Origin: Comamonadaceae bacterium
GTDB lineage: Bacteria; Pseudomonadota; Gammaproteobacteria; Burkholderiales; Burkholderiaceae_C
DNA: 64,000 nt
Assembly (NCBI GenBank): GCA_027483665.1
Contig: JAIXUC010000033.1
Coordinates: 124,001-188,000, forward strand
Direction: 5' to 3'
Notes under the pieces: generated by a model
The model's input: the letters and a program-made list of their open reading frames with translations, nothing else
What the model was told of the DNA's origin: nothing
Databases searched by the model: none
Shown here: piece by piece, positions 1-9,587 of the stretch
How positions within the stretch are numbered: the first letter of the stretch is position 1
How the letters are laid out: each line of letters opens with the position of its first letter
Translations under genes and position numbers: made by a program

Positions 1-925
1 TGATCCACCAAGACAGCGCATTCATGTGATAGGCCACCACCATGGGCCGTTTGAACAGCGCTGCTTCTAAAGTCGCGGTGCCGCTGGCCACCAAGACGAT
101 GTCGCAAGCAGCCAGCACCGCATGCGACTGCCCAGCTACCACCTGCACCCAGGCTTGCATGTTCAAGGTGGCGACCTCTTGCTCAATGAGGCCTTGCAGG
201 GCGGGCACCGCAGGCAGCACCACCTGCAAACCTGCGTGCCGATCGCGCAGCGCCTGCGCGGCCAGCAAAAAGCGACGCAAGAGATGGGCCACTTCGGCGT
301 GGCGACTACCGGGCAGAAGCGCAAGCACCGGGCGCTGCGGGTCCAGGCCCAAAGCTTCTCGCGCAGCCGAGCGGTCAGGCACCATCGGGATCACCTGCGC
401 CAGAGGATGGCCGACGTAGCTGGCTGCCATACCAGCCTGGTGCAGCAGCGCTGGCTCAAAGGGAAACACGCACAGCACATGGTCCACGCTTCGGCGAATC
501 GCCGCCATGCGCTCGGGTCGCCAAGCCCATACCGCCGGGCAAACATATTGCACCGTCGGTATGCGCGCCGCTTTCAGGCGGGCCGCCAGATCAAGATTGA
601 AGTCGGGTGCATCCACGCCCAAGAACAGGCTCGGAGGTTCACGCAGCAAACGATCGGCCAATTGGCTTCGGATACCGACGATCTCCACGTAGTGGCGCAT
701 CACCTCCACGTAGCCGCGAACCGCCAGACGATCACTGGACCACCACGCGTCAAAGCCTTGGGCAATCATGGCTCTGCCGCCAATACCGAAGGCATTGAGC
801 GCGGGGTGCCGCTGGCGCAGACCCTGCAGCAGCAGTGCCGACAGCAGGTCACCCGAAGCCTCTCCGGCCACCATGGCCAAGCGATCAAGCGCCGCTGCGT
901 GCTCAGCAGACACGGGCGCAGACAC
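1..925 (-). CDS. lpxB: Lipid-A-disaccharide synthase LpxB (C-terminus beyond window)
   Basis: This cytosolic, membrane-associated glycosyltransferase (GT19) condenses UDP-2,3-diacylglucosamine with lipid X to give the lipid A disaccharide. About 308 codons are visible and the frame runs open through base 1, so the C-terminus lies outside the window. Translating the minus strand gives family-typical stretches in order: MVAGEASGD near the N-terminus, VCPAVWAWRPER, LLPGSRHAEV and VASGTATLEA. I chose the GTG at 925, 11 bases after the lpxA stop. A second GTG at 913 and an ATG at 874 are also in frame, but the ATG would cut into the first beta-strand. No strong ribosome-binding site is visible, so translation is probably coupled to lpxA. 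It is the last visible gene of the lpxD-fabZ-lpxA-lpxB run. Confidence 0.93.
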   Translation of the reverse strand, partial: MSAPVSAEHAAALDRLAMVAGEASGDLLSALLLQGLRQRHPALNAFGIGGRAMIAQGFDAWWSSDRLAVRGYVEVMRHYVEIVGIRSQLADRLLREPPSLFLGVDAPDFNLDLAARLKAARIPTVQYVCPAVWAWRPERMAAIRRSVDHVLCVFPFEPALLHQAGMAASYVGHPLAQVIPMVPDRSAAREALGLDPQRPVLALLPGSRHAEVAHLLRRFLLAAQALRDRHAGLQVVLPAVPALQGLIEQEVATLNMQAWVQVVAGQSHAVLAACDIVLVASGTATLEAALFKRPMVVAYHMNALSWWI

Positions 926-936
926 CGCTTTGCGCC

Positions 937-1731
937 TTAGCGGACGATGCCGCGCTGCGGCGAGCCGTTAGCAAGGAAGTCCAACATCATCTGGACGTCA
1001 TCCGCCGCCTCTGGTGCATCAAGGGCCAACTCAGCAATGCGTTGCTTGGCTTCCTTCAGCGTCAGGTCATCTCTGTACAAGGCCTTGTGCATGGCCTTGA
1101 CCGCGCTGATGCGCTCAGGCGAAAAGCCACGCCTGCGCAGGCCCTCGAAATTCATGGACCGAGGCTCTGCGGGCTGTCCCTGGCACATCACAAAAGGGGG
1201 CAGGTCGGCAAACAACAAAGAACACATGGCCGTCATACTGTGCGCGCCGATTCGAACAAACTGGTGCACGACGGTGAAGCCGCCCAGGATGGCCCAGTCC
1301 CCTACATGCACGTGGCCTGCCAACTGCGCGTTGTTGGCAAAAATCGTGTTGTTGCCCACCTGGCAATCGTGTGCCAGATGCACGTAGGCCATCATCCAGT
1401 TGTCGTCGCCAAGCCGCGTGACTTGTGCATCACTGGGTGAGCCAATGTTGAAGGTGCAGAACTCCCGGATGGTGTTGCGGTCGCCAATCACCAACTCGCA
1501 AGGTTCCCCCTGGTACTTCTTGTCCTGCGGAATGGCACCCAAAGAACAGAACTGAAAAATGCGGTTGTCTCGCCCGATGGACGTGTTGCCTTCAATCACG
1601 CAGTGCGGGCCGACGCTGGTTCCGCTACCGATGATGACGTCTGGCCCGATGACGGTGTAGGGGCCTACCGTCACGTCATCATCCAGTTCGGCGTCCGGGT
1701 GGACGATCGCTGTGGGGTGAATTCGGGACAT
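937..1731 (-). CDS. lpxA: UDP-N-acetylglucosamine O-acyltransferase LpxA
   Basis: LpxA catalyses the first step of lipid A synthesis, moving a 3-hydroxyacyl chain from acyl carrier protein to the 3-OH of UDP-GlcNAc. The 264-residue product starts [16 protein letters not shown] and shows the hexapeptide repeats of a left-handed beta-helix through its first two thirds. The catalytic-region motif [11 protein letters not shown] is present, followed by the helical C-terminal part. A longer reading from a TTG at 1746 is possible, but the ATG at 1731 matches the family N-terminus exactly. The gene starts just inside the end of fabZ (12-nt clearance) and is followed by lpxB, as in most Proteobacteria. 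Confidence 0.96.
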   Translation of the reverse strand: MSRIHPTAIVHPDAELDDDVTVGPYTVIGPDVIIGSGTSVGPHCVIEGNTSIGRDNRIFQFCSLGAIPQDKKYQGEPCELVIGDRNTIREFCTFNIGSPSDAQVTRLGDDNWMMAYVHLAHDCQVGNNTIFANNAQLAGHVHVGDWAILGGFTVVHQFVRIGAHSMTAMCSLLFADLPPFVMCQGQPAEPRSMNFEGLRRRGFSPERISAVKAMHKALYRDDLTLKEAKQRIAELALDAPEAADDVQMMLDFLANGSPQRGIVR

Positions 1732-1742
1732 GCGACTACGCC

Positions 1743-2183
1743 TCAAACGATGCTGCGCATGGTGCAGGTGAGGTCGGCCTCGGTTGCTACTTCTTGCCCA
1801 ACCAATGCCCGAGCCTTGAACTTGAATACTCTGGCCTTCATGCGCTCTAGAGCCACTTCCAGCAGCAACTGATCACCCGGCTCGACCGGGCGCTTGAATC
1901 GAGCACCGTCGATACCTGCGAAGTAATAGACGGTGTTCTCGTCTGGCGTTTCGTCCACAGCGTCGAAAGCCAACAGCGCAGCCGCCTGAGCCAAAGCCTC
2001 CAGCATCAGCACGCCGGGCATGACCGGGCGGTGCGGAAAGTGCCCCACGAAATAAGGCTCGTTGATGGACACGTTTTTCAAAGCCAGGATGCGCTTGCCT
2101 TTGTCGATCTCCAACACGCGATCCACCAACAAAATGGGGTAGCGATGCGGCAGGCTGCGCAATATCTTGTGAATGTCCATCAT
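1743..2183 (-). CDS. fabZ: 3-hydroxyacyl-[ACP] dehydratase FabZ
   Basis: FabZ dehydrates 3-hydroxyacyl-ACP in the type II fatty-acid cycle and competes with LpxA and LpxD for the same hydroxyacyl-ACP pool. That competition is why these genes travel together. The 146-residue hotdog-fold protein has the start [16 protein letters not shown], then the catalytic segment [17 protein letters not shown], with the active-site His and Glu on the central helix. Length is normal for the family. The ATG at 2183 overlaps the lpxD stop (ATGA); a second ATG follows immediately at 2180. Confidence 0.96.
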   Translation of the reverse strand: MMDIHKILRSLPHRYPILLVDRVLEIDKGKRILALKNVSINEPYFVGHFPHRPVMPGVLMLEALAQAAALLAFDAVDETPDENTVYYFAGIDGARFKRPVEPGDQLLLEVALERMKARVFKFKARALVGQEVATEADLTCTMRSIV

Positions 2184-3172
2184 GGGGTGTTGGGGTCTTG
2201 TTCGGTGTGGCGAGCCTCAAGGGCACGGATGCGGTCGCGCAGACTGCGCAGTTGTCTCAGGGTGGATGCGTTTTTTTCCCAAGCGGCATTCTCTTCTATG
2301 GGGTAGACGCCGGTGTACTGGCCTGGCTTGAGCAACGACCTCGTCACCACGCTGGCTGCCGAGACGTGAACGCCCTCAGCGAGCTCCAAATGCCCCAAGA
2401 TCACAGCGCCCCCGCCCACGGTGCAGCGCGCCCCTATCACCGCGCTGCCAGCCACACCAACGCAGCCCGCTATCGCTGTGTGTGGCCCGATGCGCACGTT
2501 GTGGCCGATCTGGATCAGGTTGTCGAGCTTGACGCCGTCGGCAATGACGGTGTCGCCCAAAGCTCCGCGGTCGATGCAGGTGTTGGCACCAATTTCAACG
2601 TCATTGCCAATGCGCACCACACCCAGTTGTTCGATCTTGACCCAGCCTTCGGAACTTGGCGCAAAACCAAAACCATCGGCGCCGATAACCACCCCCGGAT
2701 GCACGATGCAGCGCGCACCGACAACGCACCGCGCGCCTACGACTACCCGTGCGCCTATGCGGCTGTCGGGCCCTATACGGGCACCCGCTTCAACAACGCT
2801 CAGAGGCCCAACGCTGGCGCTGGGGTCTATGAAAGCCTCTGCATCTACCACCGCACTCGGATGAACGCCAGGCGTCCGAGCAGGCTCTTGGATCTGCCGC
2901 CACCACTGCGTTAGCCGGGCGAAGTACAGGTAGGGGTCTTGACTGACGATACAGGCACCACGAGCCATGGCTGCCTCGCGATTCGCCGGTGCCACCACCA
3001 CGCAAGCGGCTCGGGAACTTGAAAGCTGTTCCAAGTAGCGCGCGCTGCTCAGAAAGCTCAATGAAGAGGAATCTGCTTCAGAGAGTGTGGAGAGCCGTTC
3101 GACGGTGGTGTGCGGATCGCCGAAGAGCTCACCACCCAGGGCATCAACGATCTGTTGCAGCCGCATCTTCAA
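2180..3172 (-). CDS. lpxD: UDP-3-O-acylglucosamine N-acyltransferase LpxD
   Basis: LpxD adds the second 3-hydroxyacyl chain (amide-linked) to UDP-3-O-acyl-glucosamine in lipid A synthesis. The 330-residue product has the N-terminal uridine-binding domain (roughly residues 1-100). A long hexapeptide left-handed beta-helix follows, including [20 protein letters not shown] and [13 protein letters not shown] with the catalytic His. The end is a helical tail ([18 protein letters not shown]). Starts at residues 1 and 3 are both ATG; the first is used here. It sits 28 nt after skp and overlaps fabZ by 4 nt, so it is part of one transcript. Confidence 0.95.
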   Translation of the reverse strand: MKMRLQQIVDALGGELFGDPHTTVERLSTLSEADSSSLSFLSSARYLEQLSSSRAACVVVAPANREAAMARGACIVSQDPYLYFARLTQWWRQIQEPARTPGVHPSAVVDAEAFIDPSASVGPLSVVEAGARIGPDSRIGARVVVGARCVVGARCIVHPGVVIGADGFGFAPSSEGWVKIEQLGVVRIGNDVEIGANTCIDRGALGDTVIADGVKLDNLIQIGHNVRIGPHTAIAGCVGVAGSAVIGARCTVGGGAVILGHLELAEGVHVSAASVVTRSLLKPGQYTGVYPIEENAAWEKNASTLRQLRSLRDRIRALEARHTEQDPNTP

Positions 3173-3200
3173 TGGCAGGCTGCGACCAGCATCGCCGCTG

Positions 3201-3713
3201 TCACTTGCCGTTGCTGGCGTTCAGCGCGCGAATCACGCGATCGGTGATGTCGTGCCGAGGGTTAACGTAGGCAGCCTCTTGGAATATGACGTCGTATTTC
3301 TCAGTCTCAGCGACCTGCTTGACCACACGGTTCACGCGCTCGATCAATTGCTGGAGCTCTTCGTTGCGACGGGTGTTGAGATCTTCTTGGAACTCGCGCC
3401 GCTTTCGTTGCAAATCGCGGTCTTGGTCGCCTAGCTGCTTTTGACGCGCGCCACGTTGACTTTCAGCCAAAGTTGGCGCCTCTCGCTCAAAGCGCTCCAC
3501 AGCGGTCTTCAGGGCGGCGCCCTGATCTACGAGCTCCTTCTCACGCCGCGAAAACTCTTGTTCCAACTTGGCTTGAACAGCCTTGGCTGCTGCTGCCTCA
3601 GACAAGATTCGCGGCACGTTGACCAGGCCCACCTTGAAATCCTGAGCATGCAAGCCTACGGCCCCACAAGCCAAGGCGGCAGTCAAAAGGATGCGAGGAA
3701 AGGTAGTCATCAA
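3201..3713 (-). CDS. skp: Periplasmic OmpH/Skp chaperone
   Basis: Skp is a trimeric periplasmic chaperone that keeps unfolded outer-membrane proteins soluble on the way to BamA. The 170-residue precursor has a clear signal peptide ([17 protein letters not shown], cleavage near residue 24) and then the OmpH start [18 protein letters not shown] long charged coiled coil ([16 protein letters not shown] onward) forms the tentacles, and a short C-terminal strand region reads [11 protein letters not shown]. Length fits the family. Its start overlaps the bamA stop (ATGA), the usual bamA-skp pairing. Confidence 0.93.
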   Translation of the reverse strand: MMTTFPRILLTAALACGAVGLHAQDFKVGLVNVPRILSEAAAAKAVQAKLEQEFSRREKELVDQGAALKTAVERFEREAPTLAESQRGARQKQLGDQDRDLQRKRREFQEDLNTRRNEELQQLIERVNRVVKQVAETEKYDVIFQEAAYVNPRHDITDRVIRALNASNGK

Positions 3714-6007
3714 AATGCCGTGCCAATCTGGAATTGCAGTTTTTGGAGTTTATCGCCAGCGCTGGAGCGAATCGGTCTGGCGTAGGCAATGCGCAGCGGG
3801 CCTACTGGAGACAACCAGCTAATCCCCACACCCGCAGACGAACGCAAATCGCCGAAGTTGATGCTCTGGGTCTCTGCGAAAACGTTGCCCACATCAAAAA
3901 AACCGAACATTCTTAGGGTGCGGTCGTTGCCCGCGCCGGGGAATGGCGCTAGCAACTCGGCGTTAAACACCAGCTTGCGCGCGCCGCCAATCGATGCATC
4001 ACCCACCGAGTCTCTGGGGCCCAGCGTACCTTGGTCAAAGCCACGCACTGAACCAAGTCCGCCTGCATAAAAATTCTTGAACAGGGGAAAGTCTCGCCCG
4101 CCCAAACCCTTGCCCCAACCCAACTCGCCGTTAAATGCCAAGGTGAACTGACGGTTCAAGGGGTAGAAGGTTTGGTACTGCGCCTCCGTGCGCAAATACT
4201 TCGAGTCACCGGCAACCGACCATTCGCCGGATAGACGGCGCAGCGTGCCCCGCGTCGGCACCAGTGCACTGTCCCGCTCGTCGCGCGACCAACCGATAGA
4301 CAAGGGCAGTGCACTGTTAGAGGCACCAAAGCGCTTGATGTAATCCTGATAGGCGACCGGCAGATTGGTCCCTTGGCGGATGGTGGTGCTTTCATAACCA
4401 ATGCCAAAAAACACCGTGTCAACTTCAGAGAAAGGCACACCAAACCGAACCCCCGCTCCATTCGTGCGCAACGAGTAGCTGTCTTCATCCTCGAACGGCC
4501 GGGTTGTTCTGGTGTACAGGTCAAGCGTGCGAGAAACGCCATCGGGCGTGAAATAGGGGTTGGTGGTGCTGAACACAAACTGGCGGTTGAAGTCGCTGGT
4601 GTTGACTTCAATGCCCAGCGAGTTGCCGGAGCCAAAGGCGTTTTCCTGCTTGATGCCAAACGTCAGCGACAGCTTGTCGGCACTGGAGAAGCCGGCGCCC
4701 AACTGGATAGACCCGGTGGGCTTTTCTTTCACCGCCAAAACGACATCCACCTGATCGGGAGACCCAGCGACCTCGCGGGTCTCAATGCCGACCTCTGTGA
4801 AGTAACCCAAGCGGTCTACGCGGTCACGTGATAGAGCGATCTTCTCCGCGTCATACCAAGAGGCTTCGAATTGCCTGAACTCACGACGAATCACCTCGTC
4901 GCGGGTTCGCGTGTTCCCCTCGACGTTGATCTGCCGAACGTAAGCCCGTCTTGACGGCTCGCTTTGCAAGACCAGAACAACTTGGTTGTTGCCGCGGTCG
5001 ATCTCTGGGCGAGCCTCGACCTGAGCGAAAGCAAAACCAAAACGTCCGAAGTAATCTCCAAAGGCTTTGGTCGTGGCCGCTACCCGATCAACGTTGTAGG
5101 CCTTGCCGGGCTCGATGGTCACGAGGGACTTGAACTCATCTTCTCGGTCCAAGTAGTTACCTTCAAGACGAACCGCCGACACGACAAATCGCTCGCCCTC
5201 GGTCACGTTGATCGTGATGCTGATGTCTTGCTTGTTGGGGGAAATCGCCACCTGCGTGGAGTCGATCCTGAACTCGAGGTAGCCGCGCGTGAGGTAGTAC
5301 GAGCGCAGCGATTCCAGGTCCGCGTTGAGTTTCGCTCGTGAATATCGATCAGACTTGGTGTACCAACTCAGCCACCCGCCGGTGTCTAAATCAAACAAGT
5401 CTTTCAGAGTGGACTCGCCAAAGGCGCGGTTGCCATTGATGCGAATTTCCTTGATTTTGGCCAGCTCGCCCTCGAACACCGCGAAGTTCAGATTGACCCG
5501 GTTTCGCTCGATGGGGGTCACGGTTGTGACCACTTCTGCGCCATACAAACTGCGGTTGACGTACTGGCGTTTGAGTTCTTGTTCGGCGCGGTCGGCCAAG
5601 GCCTTGTCAAAGGCTCTGCCCTCCGCCAAACCAACATCTCGCAATGCCTTGCGCAACACCTCTTTGTCAAACTCCTTGGTGCCTGTGAAATCCACCTCAG
5701 CAACCGAGGGACGTTCTTCAACGATCACCACGAGAACGTTACCCGACACCTCCAGCCGGACGTCCTTGAACAGACCCAAGGCAAACAACGCGCGAATGGC
5801 TGCTGCGCCCTTTTCATCGTCATAGGTTTCGCCGACGCGCACAGGCAGAGAGGCGAACACGGTGCCAGGCTCTACTCGCTGCAGCCCTTCAACGCGGATG
5901 TCTCGGATGTTGAAGGGATCTACGGCCCAAGCGACAGACGCGGAAAAGGCGAGCGACACCAGAAGGGGGATAGAGCGCAAGCGCATGGATCGACTTTGTT
6001 TGGTCAT
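3710..6007 (-). CDS. bamA: Outer-membrane protein assembly factor BamA
   Basis: BamA is the core of the BAM complex that folds beta-barrel proteins into the outer membrane. The 765-residue precursor has a signal peptide (LLVSLAFSASVAWA). Five POTRA domains follow (about residues 25-420, beginning FNIRDIRVEGLQRVEPG), then an Omp85 barrel ending in the aromatic signature FQIGTAF. The open frame extends 60 codons upstream, but that part overlaps rseP and has no signal peptide, so I took the ATG at 6007. The ATG at 5986, directly before the signal peptide, is an alternative. It lies between rseP and skp in the conserved envelope block. Confidence 0.95.
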   Translation of the reverse strand: MTKQSRSMRLRSIPLLVSLAFSASVAWAVDPFNIRDIRVEGLQRVEPGTVFASLPVRVGETYDDEKGAAAIRALFALGLFKDVRLEVSGNVLVVIVEERPSVAEVDFTGTKEFDKEVLRKALRDVGLAEGRAFDKALADRAEQELKRQYVNRSLYGAEVVTTVTPIERNRVNLNFAVFEGELAKIKEIRINGNRAFGESTLKDLFDLDTGGWLSWYTKSDRYSRAKLNADLESLRSYYLTRGYLEFRIDSTQVAISPNKQDISITINVTEGERFVVSAVRLEGNYLDREDEFKSLVTIEPGKAYNVDRVAATTKAFGDYFGRFGFAFAQVEARPEIDRGNNQVVLVLQSEPSRRAYVRQINVEGNTRTRDEVIRREFRQFEASWYDAEKIALSRDRVDRLGYFTEVGIETREVAGSPDQVDVVLAVKEKPTGSIQLGAGFSSADKLSLTFGIKQENAFGSGNSLGIEVNTSDFNRQFVFSTTNPYFTPDGVSRTLDLYTRTTRPFEDEDSYSLRTNGAGVRFGVPFSEVDTVFFGIGYESTTIRQGTNLPVAYQDYIKRFGASNSALPLSIGWSRDERDSALVPTRGTLRRLSGEWSVAGDSKYLRTEAQYQTFYPLNRQFTLAFNGELGWGKGLGGRDFPLFKNFYAGGLGSVRGFDQGTLGPRDSVGDASIGGARKLVFNAELLAPFPGAGNDRTLRMFGFFDVGNVFAETQSINFGDLRSSAGVGISWLSPVGPLRIAYARPIRSSAGDKLQKLQFQIGTAF

Positions 6008-6057
6008 GAATGGACGCAGGTTTTGCAAGCCCGCTTTGAGACCGCGTCGGTGGACCA

Positions 6058-7434
6058 TCAGCCCATCAAGCGCACGACGTCGTTGAATAAGGCGACCGAC
6101 ATCATCACAAGCAGCACACCAACACCACCGCGCTGTAGACGATCCAGCCAAGCTTCTGACACTGGCCGACCGGTCAACCCCTCCCAAAGATAATACATGA
6201 GGTGTCCACCATCCAAGACCGGCAGCGGCAGCAGATTAAGCACTCCCAAACTGACACTGATCAGTGCCAAAAACACCAAATACTGGGTCAACCCCAGGCT
6301 TGCAGATTTGCCAGCGTAATCAGCGATCGTCAACGGTCCGCTTAAGTTCTTTAAAGACGCCTCGCCGATCAACATCTTGCCCATCATGCTGAGCGTGAGC
6401 TTGGAAACCTCCCAAGTTCTGACCACGCCGCGCCACAAGCCTTCGAACAACCCATAACTGACGTTCAGCGTTGCTGGCGGATCACCAATGAAAGCGCCAA
6501 TTCGCCCGACCGGTCCATCAGCCGTTATCTCGACAGTAGGCACCACAGTCATGCCGACAAGCTGGCCTTCTCGCACCACGCTCCACTGAGAAGGAAGGGC
6601 AACACCATCGCGCACAGAGGTGCGCAACCAGGTGCGCAGTTGCTGCCCGTCGTCCACCTGGCGTCCGTTGAAGGACTCCACCAAGTCTCCTTGGCGCAGG
6701 CCCGCCAAAGCGGCTGGACTGTTGGGAAGCACCTCGCCCATCACAGGCTTGGTCCAAGGTCCGACGATGCCGATGGTGCGAAACAAACGCGCGTCAGCTT
6801 CGCGCACCTTCAGCTCCGACAAGCGAAGCGTTTTGATTTGGGTGGCTGCTAACCCGGCACGCCGCACCTCCAAATCGACGTCGCGGCCATTGAGCGCCCC
6901 CTGAGTCAGCAGCCAATGCAAGCCTTCAAACGATCGGATGGGGCTGAGGCCGTCACCAGAAAAGCCTCCGGCCAGCACTTCATCGGCGGGCAGCAGGCCG
7001 GCTCGATCGGCCGGCGTGCCAGCGACGGGAGCAGAGATCACAGGGCGAGGCTCTTGAGCACCCATCCAGGAGACGGCGGCGTACAAAGCCACAGCCAACA
7101 GCAGATTCGCCAATGGCCCCGCGGCCACGATTGCAGCACGGCGTTTGAGGGACTGCCGATTAAAGGCCCTGTGCTTGAGCTCGTCAGGCACTGGGCCCTC
7201 GCGCTCATCGAGCATCTTGACAAAACCACCAAGGGGAATCAGGCCGATCACGAACTCTGTGTTCTGTCCGGGATGCTGGCGTCGCGGAGTAAAGCGAACA
7301 ATCTCTTTGCCGAAACCGACTGAAAACTTCAGCACATTGACACCGCACGCCACAGCCATGCGGTAGTGCCCGTACTCATGGATGGCCACCAGCAAGCCGA
7401 TGGCGACTAAAAACGCGAGGACAGTCATCATCAA
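6058..7434 (-). CDS. rseP: RIP zinc metalloprotease RseP (site-2 protease)
   Basis: RseP is an inner-membrane intramembrane protease that releases sigma-E by cutting the anti-sigma factor RseA, and also clears signal-peptide remnants. The 458-residue protein has the zinc motif HEYGH in the first transmembrane helix. Two periplasmic PDZ domains lie roughly in residues 115-310 (VMGEVLPNSPAALAGLRQGD in the second). The second metal-ligand motif PLPVLDGGHLMYY comes near the C-terminus. Three ATG codons sit in a row at the start; the third may be used, a 2-residue difference. It is located between dxr and bamA as in many Proteobacteria. Confidence 0.95.
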   Translation of the reverse strand: MMMTVLAFLVAIGLLVAIHEYGHYRMAVACGVNVLKFSVGFGKEIVRFTPRRQHPGQNTEFVIGLIPLGGFVKMLDEREGPVPDELKHRAFNRQSLKRRAAIVAAGPLANLLLAVALYAAVSWMGAQEPRPVISAPVAGTPADRAGLLPADEVLAGGFSGDGLSPIRSFEGLHWLLTQGALNGRDVDLEVRRAGLAATQIKTLRLSELKVREADARLFRTIGIVGPWTKPVMGEVLPNSPAALAGLRQGDLVESFNGRQVDDGQQLRTWLRTSVRDGVALPSQWSVVREGQLVGMTVVPTVEITADGPVGRIGAFIGDPPATLNVSYGLFEGLWRGVVRTWEVSKLTLSMMGKMLIGEASLKNLSGPLTIADYAGKSASLGLTQYLVFLALISVSLGVLNLLPLPVLDGGHLMYYLWEGLTGRPVSEAWLDRLQRGGVGVLLVMMSVALFNDVVRLMG

Positions 7435-7469
7435 AACACCTTGAGAGTTAACGCAGCTTGGGCCCGCGT

Positions 7470-8660
7470 TCAGGCGCCCAAAGCACGTGCATAAAGGCGG
7501 GCTTGTGCTCGTGCTTGGGCATCTAAAGCCAACAAGTCATCGAGACAACCCGGATTGGACGCGTGCACCTTCTGCAAAGTTTCCGCATTGACGGCGTGAA
7601 TCTGGTCAAAACGGATGCTCCCTCCCAAAAAGCACTCAACCGCAACCTCGTTAGAGGCATTGAGTACTGCACAACTGCCATCTTCTGCATCCAAGCACTG
7701 CCAAGCCAGGCGTAAGCATGGAAACCGCTCGGGGTGTCCGTGATCTTCGAAAGATTCAAAAGTCAGCGCTGGGAGGCTCGTGAAGTTCAGAGCAGCAGCG
7801 CCTGAGGTCATGCGATCAGGCCAGCTCAGTCCGTAAGCAATGGGACCCCGCATATCGGGCGTACCCAATTGGGCAACCACCGAGTGATCGGCAAACTGCA
7901 CCATGGAATGCACCACGCTCTGAGGGTGGATGACCACTTCAATTTGACGAGGGTTCACACCAAACAGATAGCGCGCTTCGATGACTTCCAGCGCCTTGTT
8001 CATCATGGTCGCGGAGTCCACAGAAATCTTGCGGCCCATCACCCAGTTGGGATGGGTGCAGGCTTGATCGGGCGTGACCGTGCGAAGCGAAGAAGGGTCC
8101 ATCTGGCGAAACGGACCACCAGAGGCTGTGAGGATGATTTTCTGTATGCGACTGGGCCAGGTGGTCGCGTCTTGAGGTAGCGCTTGAAACACCGCCGAAT
8201 GCTCACTGTCGATTGGCAATAGGGTGGCCCCGCCCTCGCGCACGGCCGCCAAGAAGATAGCGCCGCCGATGACCAGCGCCTCTTTGTTGGCCAGCATGAG
8301 GCGCTTGCCCGCCTTCGCAGCCGCCAGGCAAGCGCCCAAACCTGCCGCGCCCACGATCGCAGCCATCACCCCGTCCACATCTGGGTGGGAGGCGACATCC
8401 AGCAGGGCTTGTGGGCCGCTCAACACCTCGGTAGGCACAGACAAAGCGCGCAGCTGGCTTGCCAGGTCTTGTGCGTGATCAGCTTGCGTCATCACAGCAA
8501 ACCGCGGCCGCCAGCGCACGCACTGATCGCGCAAAGCCTCAAGGCGGCGGTCGGCGGTCAGGGCAAAGACCTCGAAGCGCTCGGGATGCAAAGCCATCAC
8601 ATCCAGGGTGTTGACGCCGATGGAGCCGGTGGAACCCAAAACCGTGATGGCTTGCTTCAT
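7470..8660 (-). CDS. dxr: 1-deoxy-D-xylulose-5-phosphate reductoisomerase
   Basis: Dxr (IspC) converts DXP to 2-C-methyl-D-erythritol 4-phosphate with NADPH, the committed step of the MEP isoprenoid pathway. The 396-residue product starts at the ATG at 8660, giving MKQAITVLGSTGSIGVNTLD with the NADPH-binding GSTGSIG motif. The metal-binding IDSEHSAVFQ and the substrate loop ASGGPFRQMD are both present. An upstream in-frame extension would overlap cdsA and has no family similarity. The isoprenoids feed UppS two genes upstream, and IspD/IspF of the same pathway occur at 47.4-48.7 kb. Confidence 0.96.
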   Translation of the reverse strand: MKQAITVLGSTGSIGVNTLDVMALHPERFEVFALTADRRLEALRDQCVRWRPRFAVMTQADHAQDLASQLRALSVPTEVLSGPQALLDVASHPDVDGVMAAIVGAAGLGACLAAAKAGKRLMLANKEALVIGGAIFLAAVREGGATLLPIDSEHSAVFQALPQDATTWPSRIQKIILTASGGPFRQMDPSSLRTVTPDQACTHPNWVMGRKISVDSATMMNKALEVIEARYLFGVNPRQIEVVIHPQSVVHSMVQFADHSVVAQLGTPDMRGPIAYGLSWPDRMTSGAAALNFTSLPALTFESFEDHGHPERFPCLRLAWQCLDAEDGSCAVLNASNEVAVECFLGGSIRFDQIHAVNAETLQKVHASNPGCLDDLLALDAQARAQARLYARALGA

Positions 8661-8679
8661 GGACAAACTCAGATGGTGG

Positions 8680-9576
8680 TTAAACGCCCAGCAACACCAG
8701 CAAAGCCAGCGATAGCGGCAGCGTGGGCAGCAAAGCGTCAATGCGGTCAAGTACACCGCCGTGGCCGGGCAAAAGGCGGCTGCTGTCTTTGGAGCCAGCG
8801 CTTCTCTTGACCAAGGACTCGGCCAAATCGCCGACGACGCTCATGCCAGCCAGAAGTACGACAGCCAGCAGCATGGCCATCGTGCTGTGCGTCGACAGTC
8901 GGGTGTAGAGGCTCTCGCTGTCGGGCACCCATTGAGTGTCCAACCATCGCCACGCAAATGCCAAGACCACCGCACACAACATCCCCCCGACGACGCCCTC
9001 CCAACTTTTTCCAGGGGAGATGGTCGGGGCCAGCTTGTGTCGGCCCATGGACTTTCCAAAAGCATAAGCGCCGATGTCGGCAACCCACACCAGCACCAGC
9101 AAAGAAAGCAAAAAGTTGATCCCGACCAAGCGCGCCTGAGCCATCGCCAGCCAAGCAACGCCCAGCGCCGCCAAGCCCAAGGCCACGCGTGCCCAGCGTG
9201 GAACACCCGGCCAGCCAGCCACACCACGACGCAACAGCCAAGCCCCGACCAACACCCAGGTGGCACCTGAAACCAGCCAAAGACTGGCCCAAGCGCGAGC
9301 CATGTCCTGCGGCGAAGCGCTGCCGGCCTGAAGAGGCGATGCGAGCGACACAACCAACAAGTCTGCCCACCAAAGCAAGCCGCACCCAAGCAGGCTGGCA
9401 AGGCCCATTCCCAACGCCAAGTGCGCTGCGACGCCATTGAGTCGACCCCATTCCCAAGCAGCAGCAGCGATCAGCACCAAAGTAACCATGACGAATGCCA
9501 CAGGTCGCGGGTGAAACAGTGCAGGGAGCAACACCGCCAACAAGGCCATGGCGGTGAAAACGCGCTGGCGCAACAT
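8680..9576 (-). CDS. cdsA: Phosphatidate cytidylyltransferase CdsA
   Basis: CdsA makes CDP-diacylglycerol from phosphatidic acid and CTP at the inner membrane, the branch point of phospholipid synthesis. The 298-residue protein is a string of hydrophobic helices beginning MLRQRVFTAMALLAVLLPAL. It carries the conserved C-terminal segment SPGKSWEGVVGG, then GDLAESLVKRSAGSKDSSR and LPGHGGVLDRIDAL, which together form the CDS signature. It sits 11 nt after uppS and 19 nt before dxr. Many overlapping long readings on the other strand come from its GC-rich codons and are not genes. Confidence 0.95.
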   Translation of the reverse strand: MLRQRVFTAMALLAVLLPALFHPRPVAFVMVTLVLIAAAAWEWGRLNGVAAHLALGMGLASLLGCGLLWWADLLVVSLASPLQAGSASPQDMARAWASLWLVSGATWVLVGAWLLRRGVAGWPGVPRWARVALGLAALGVAWLAMAQARLVGINFLLSLLVLVWVADIGAYAFGKSMGRHKLAPTISPGKSWEGVVGGMLCAVVLAFAWRWLDTQWVPDSESLYTRLSTHSTMAMLLAVVLLAGMSVVGDLAESLVKRSAGSKDSSRLLPGHGGVLDRIDALLPTLPLSLALLVLLGV

Positions 9577-9587
9577 GGCGCGTCGAC

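Noticed and set aside
122-940. 272-residue plus-strand reading at the left edge
   Set aside because: It mirrors lpxB, whose minus-strand translation has all family motifs and runs off the window edge.
6008-6187. 60-codon N-terminal extension of BamA
   Set aside because: It overlaps the end of rseP in another frame and would bury the signal peptide.
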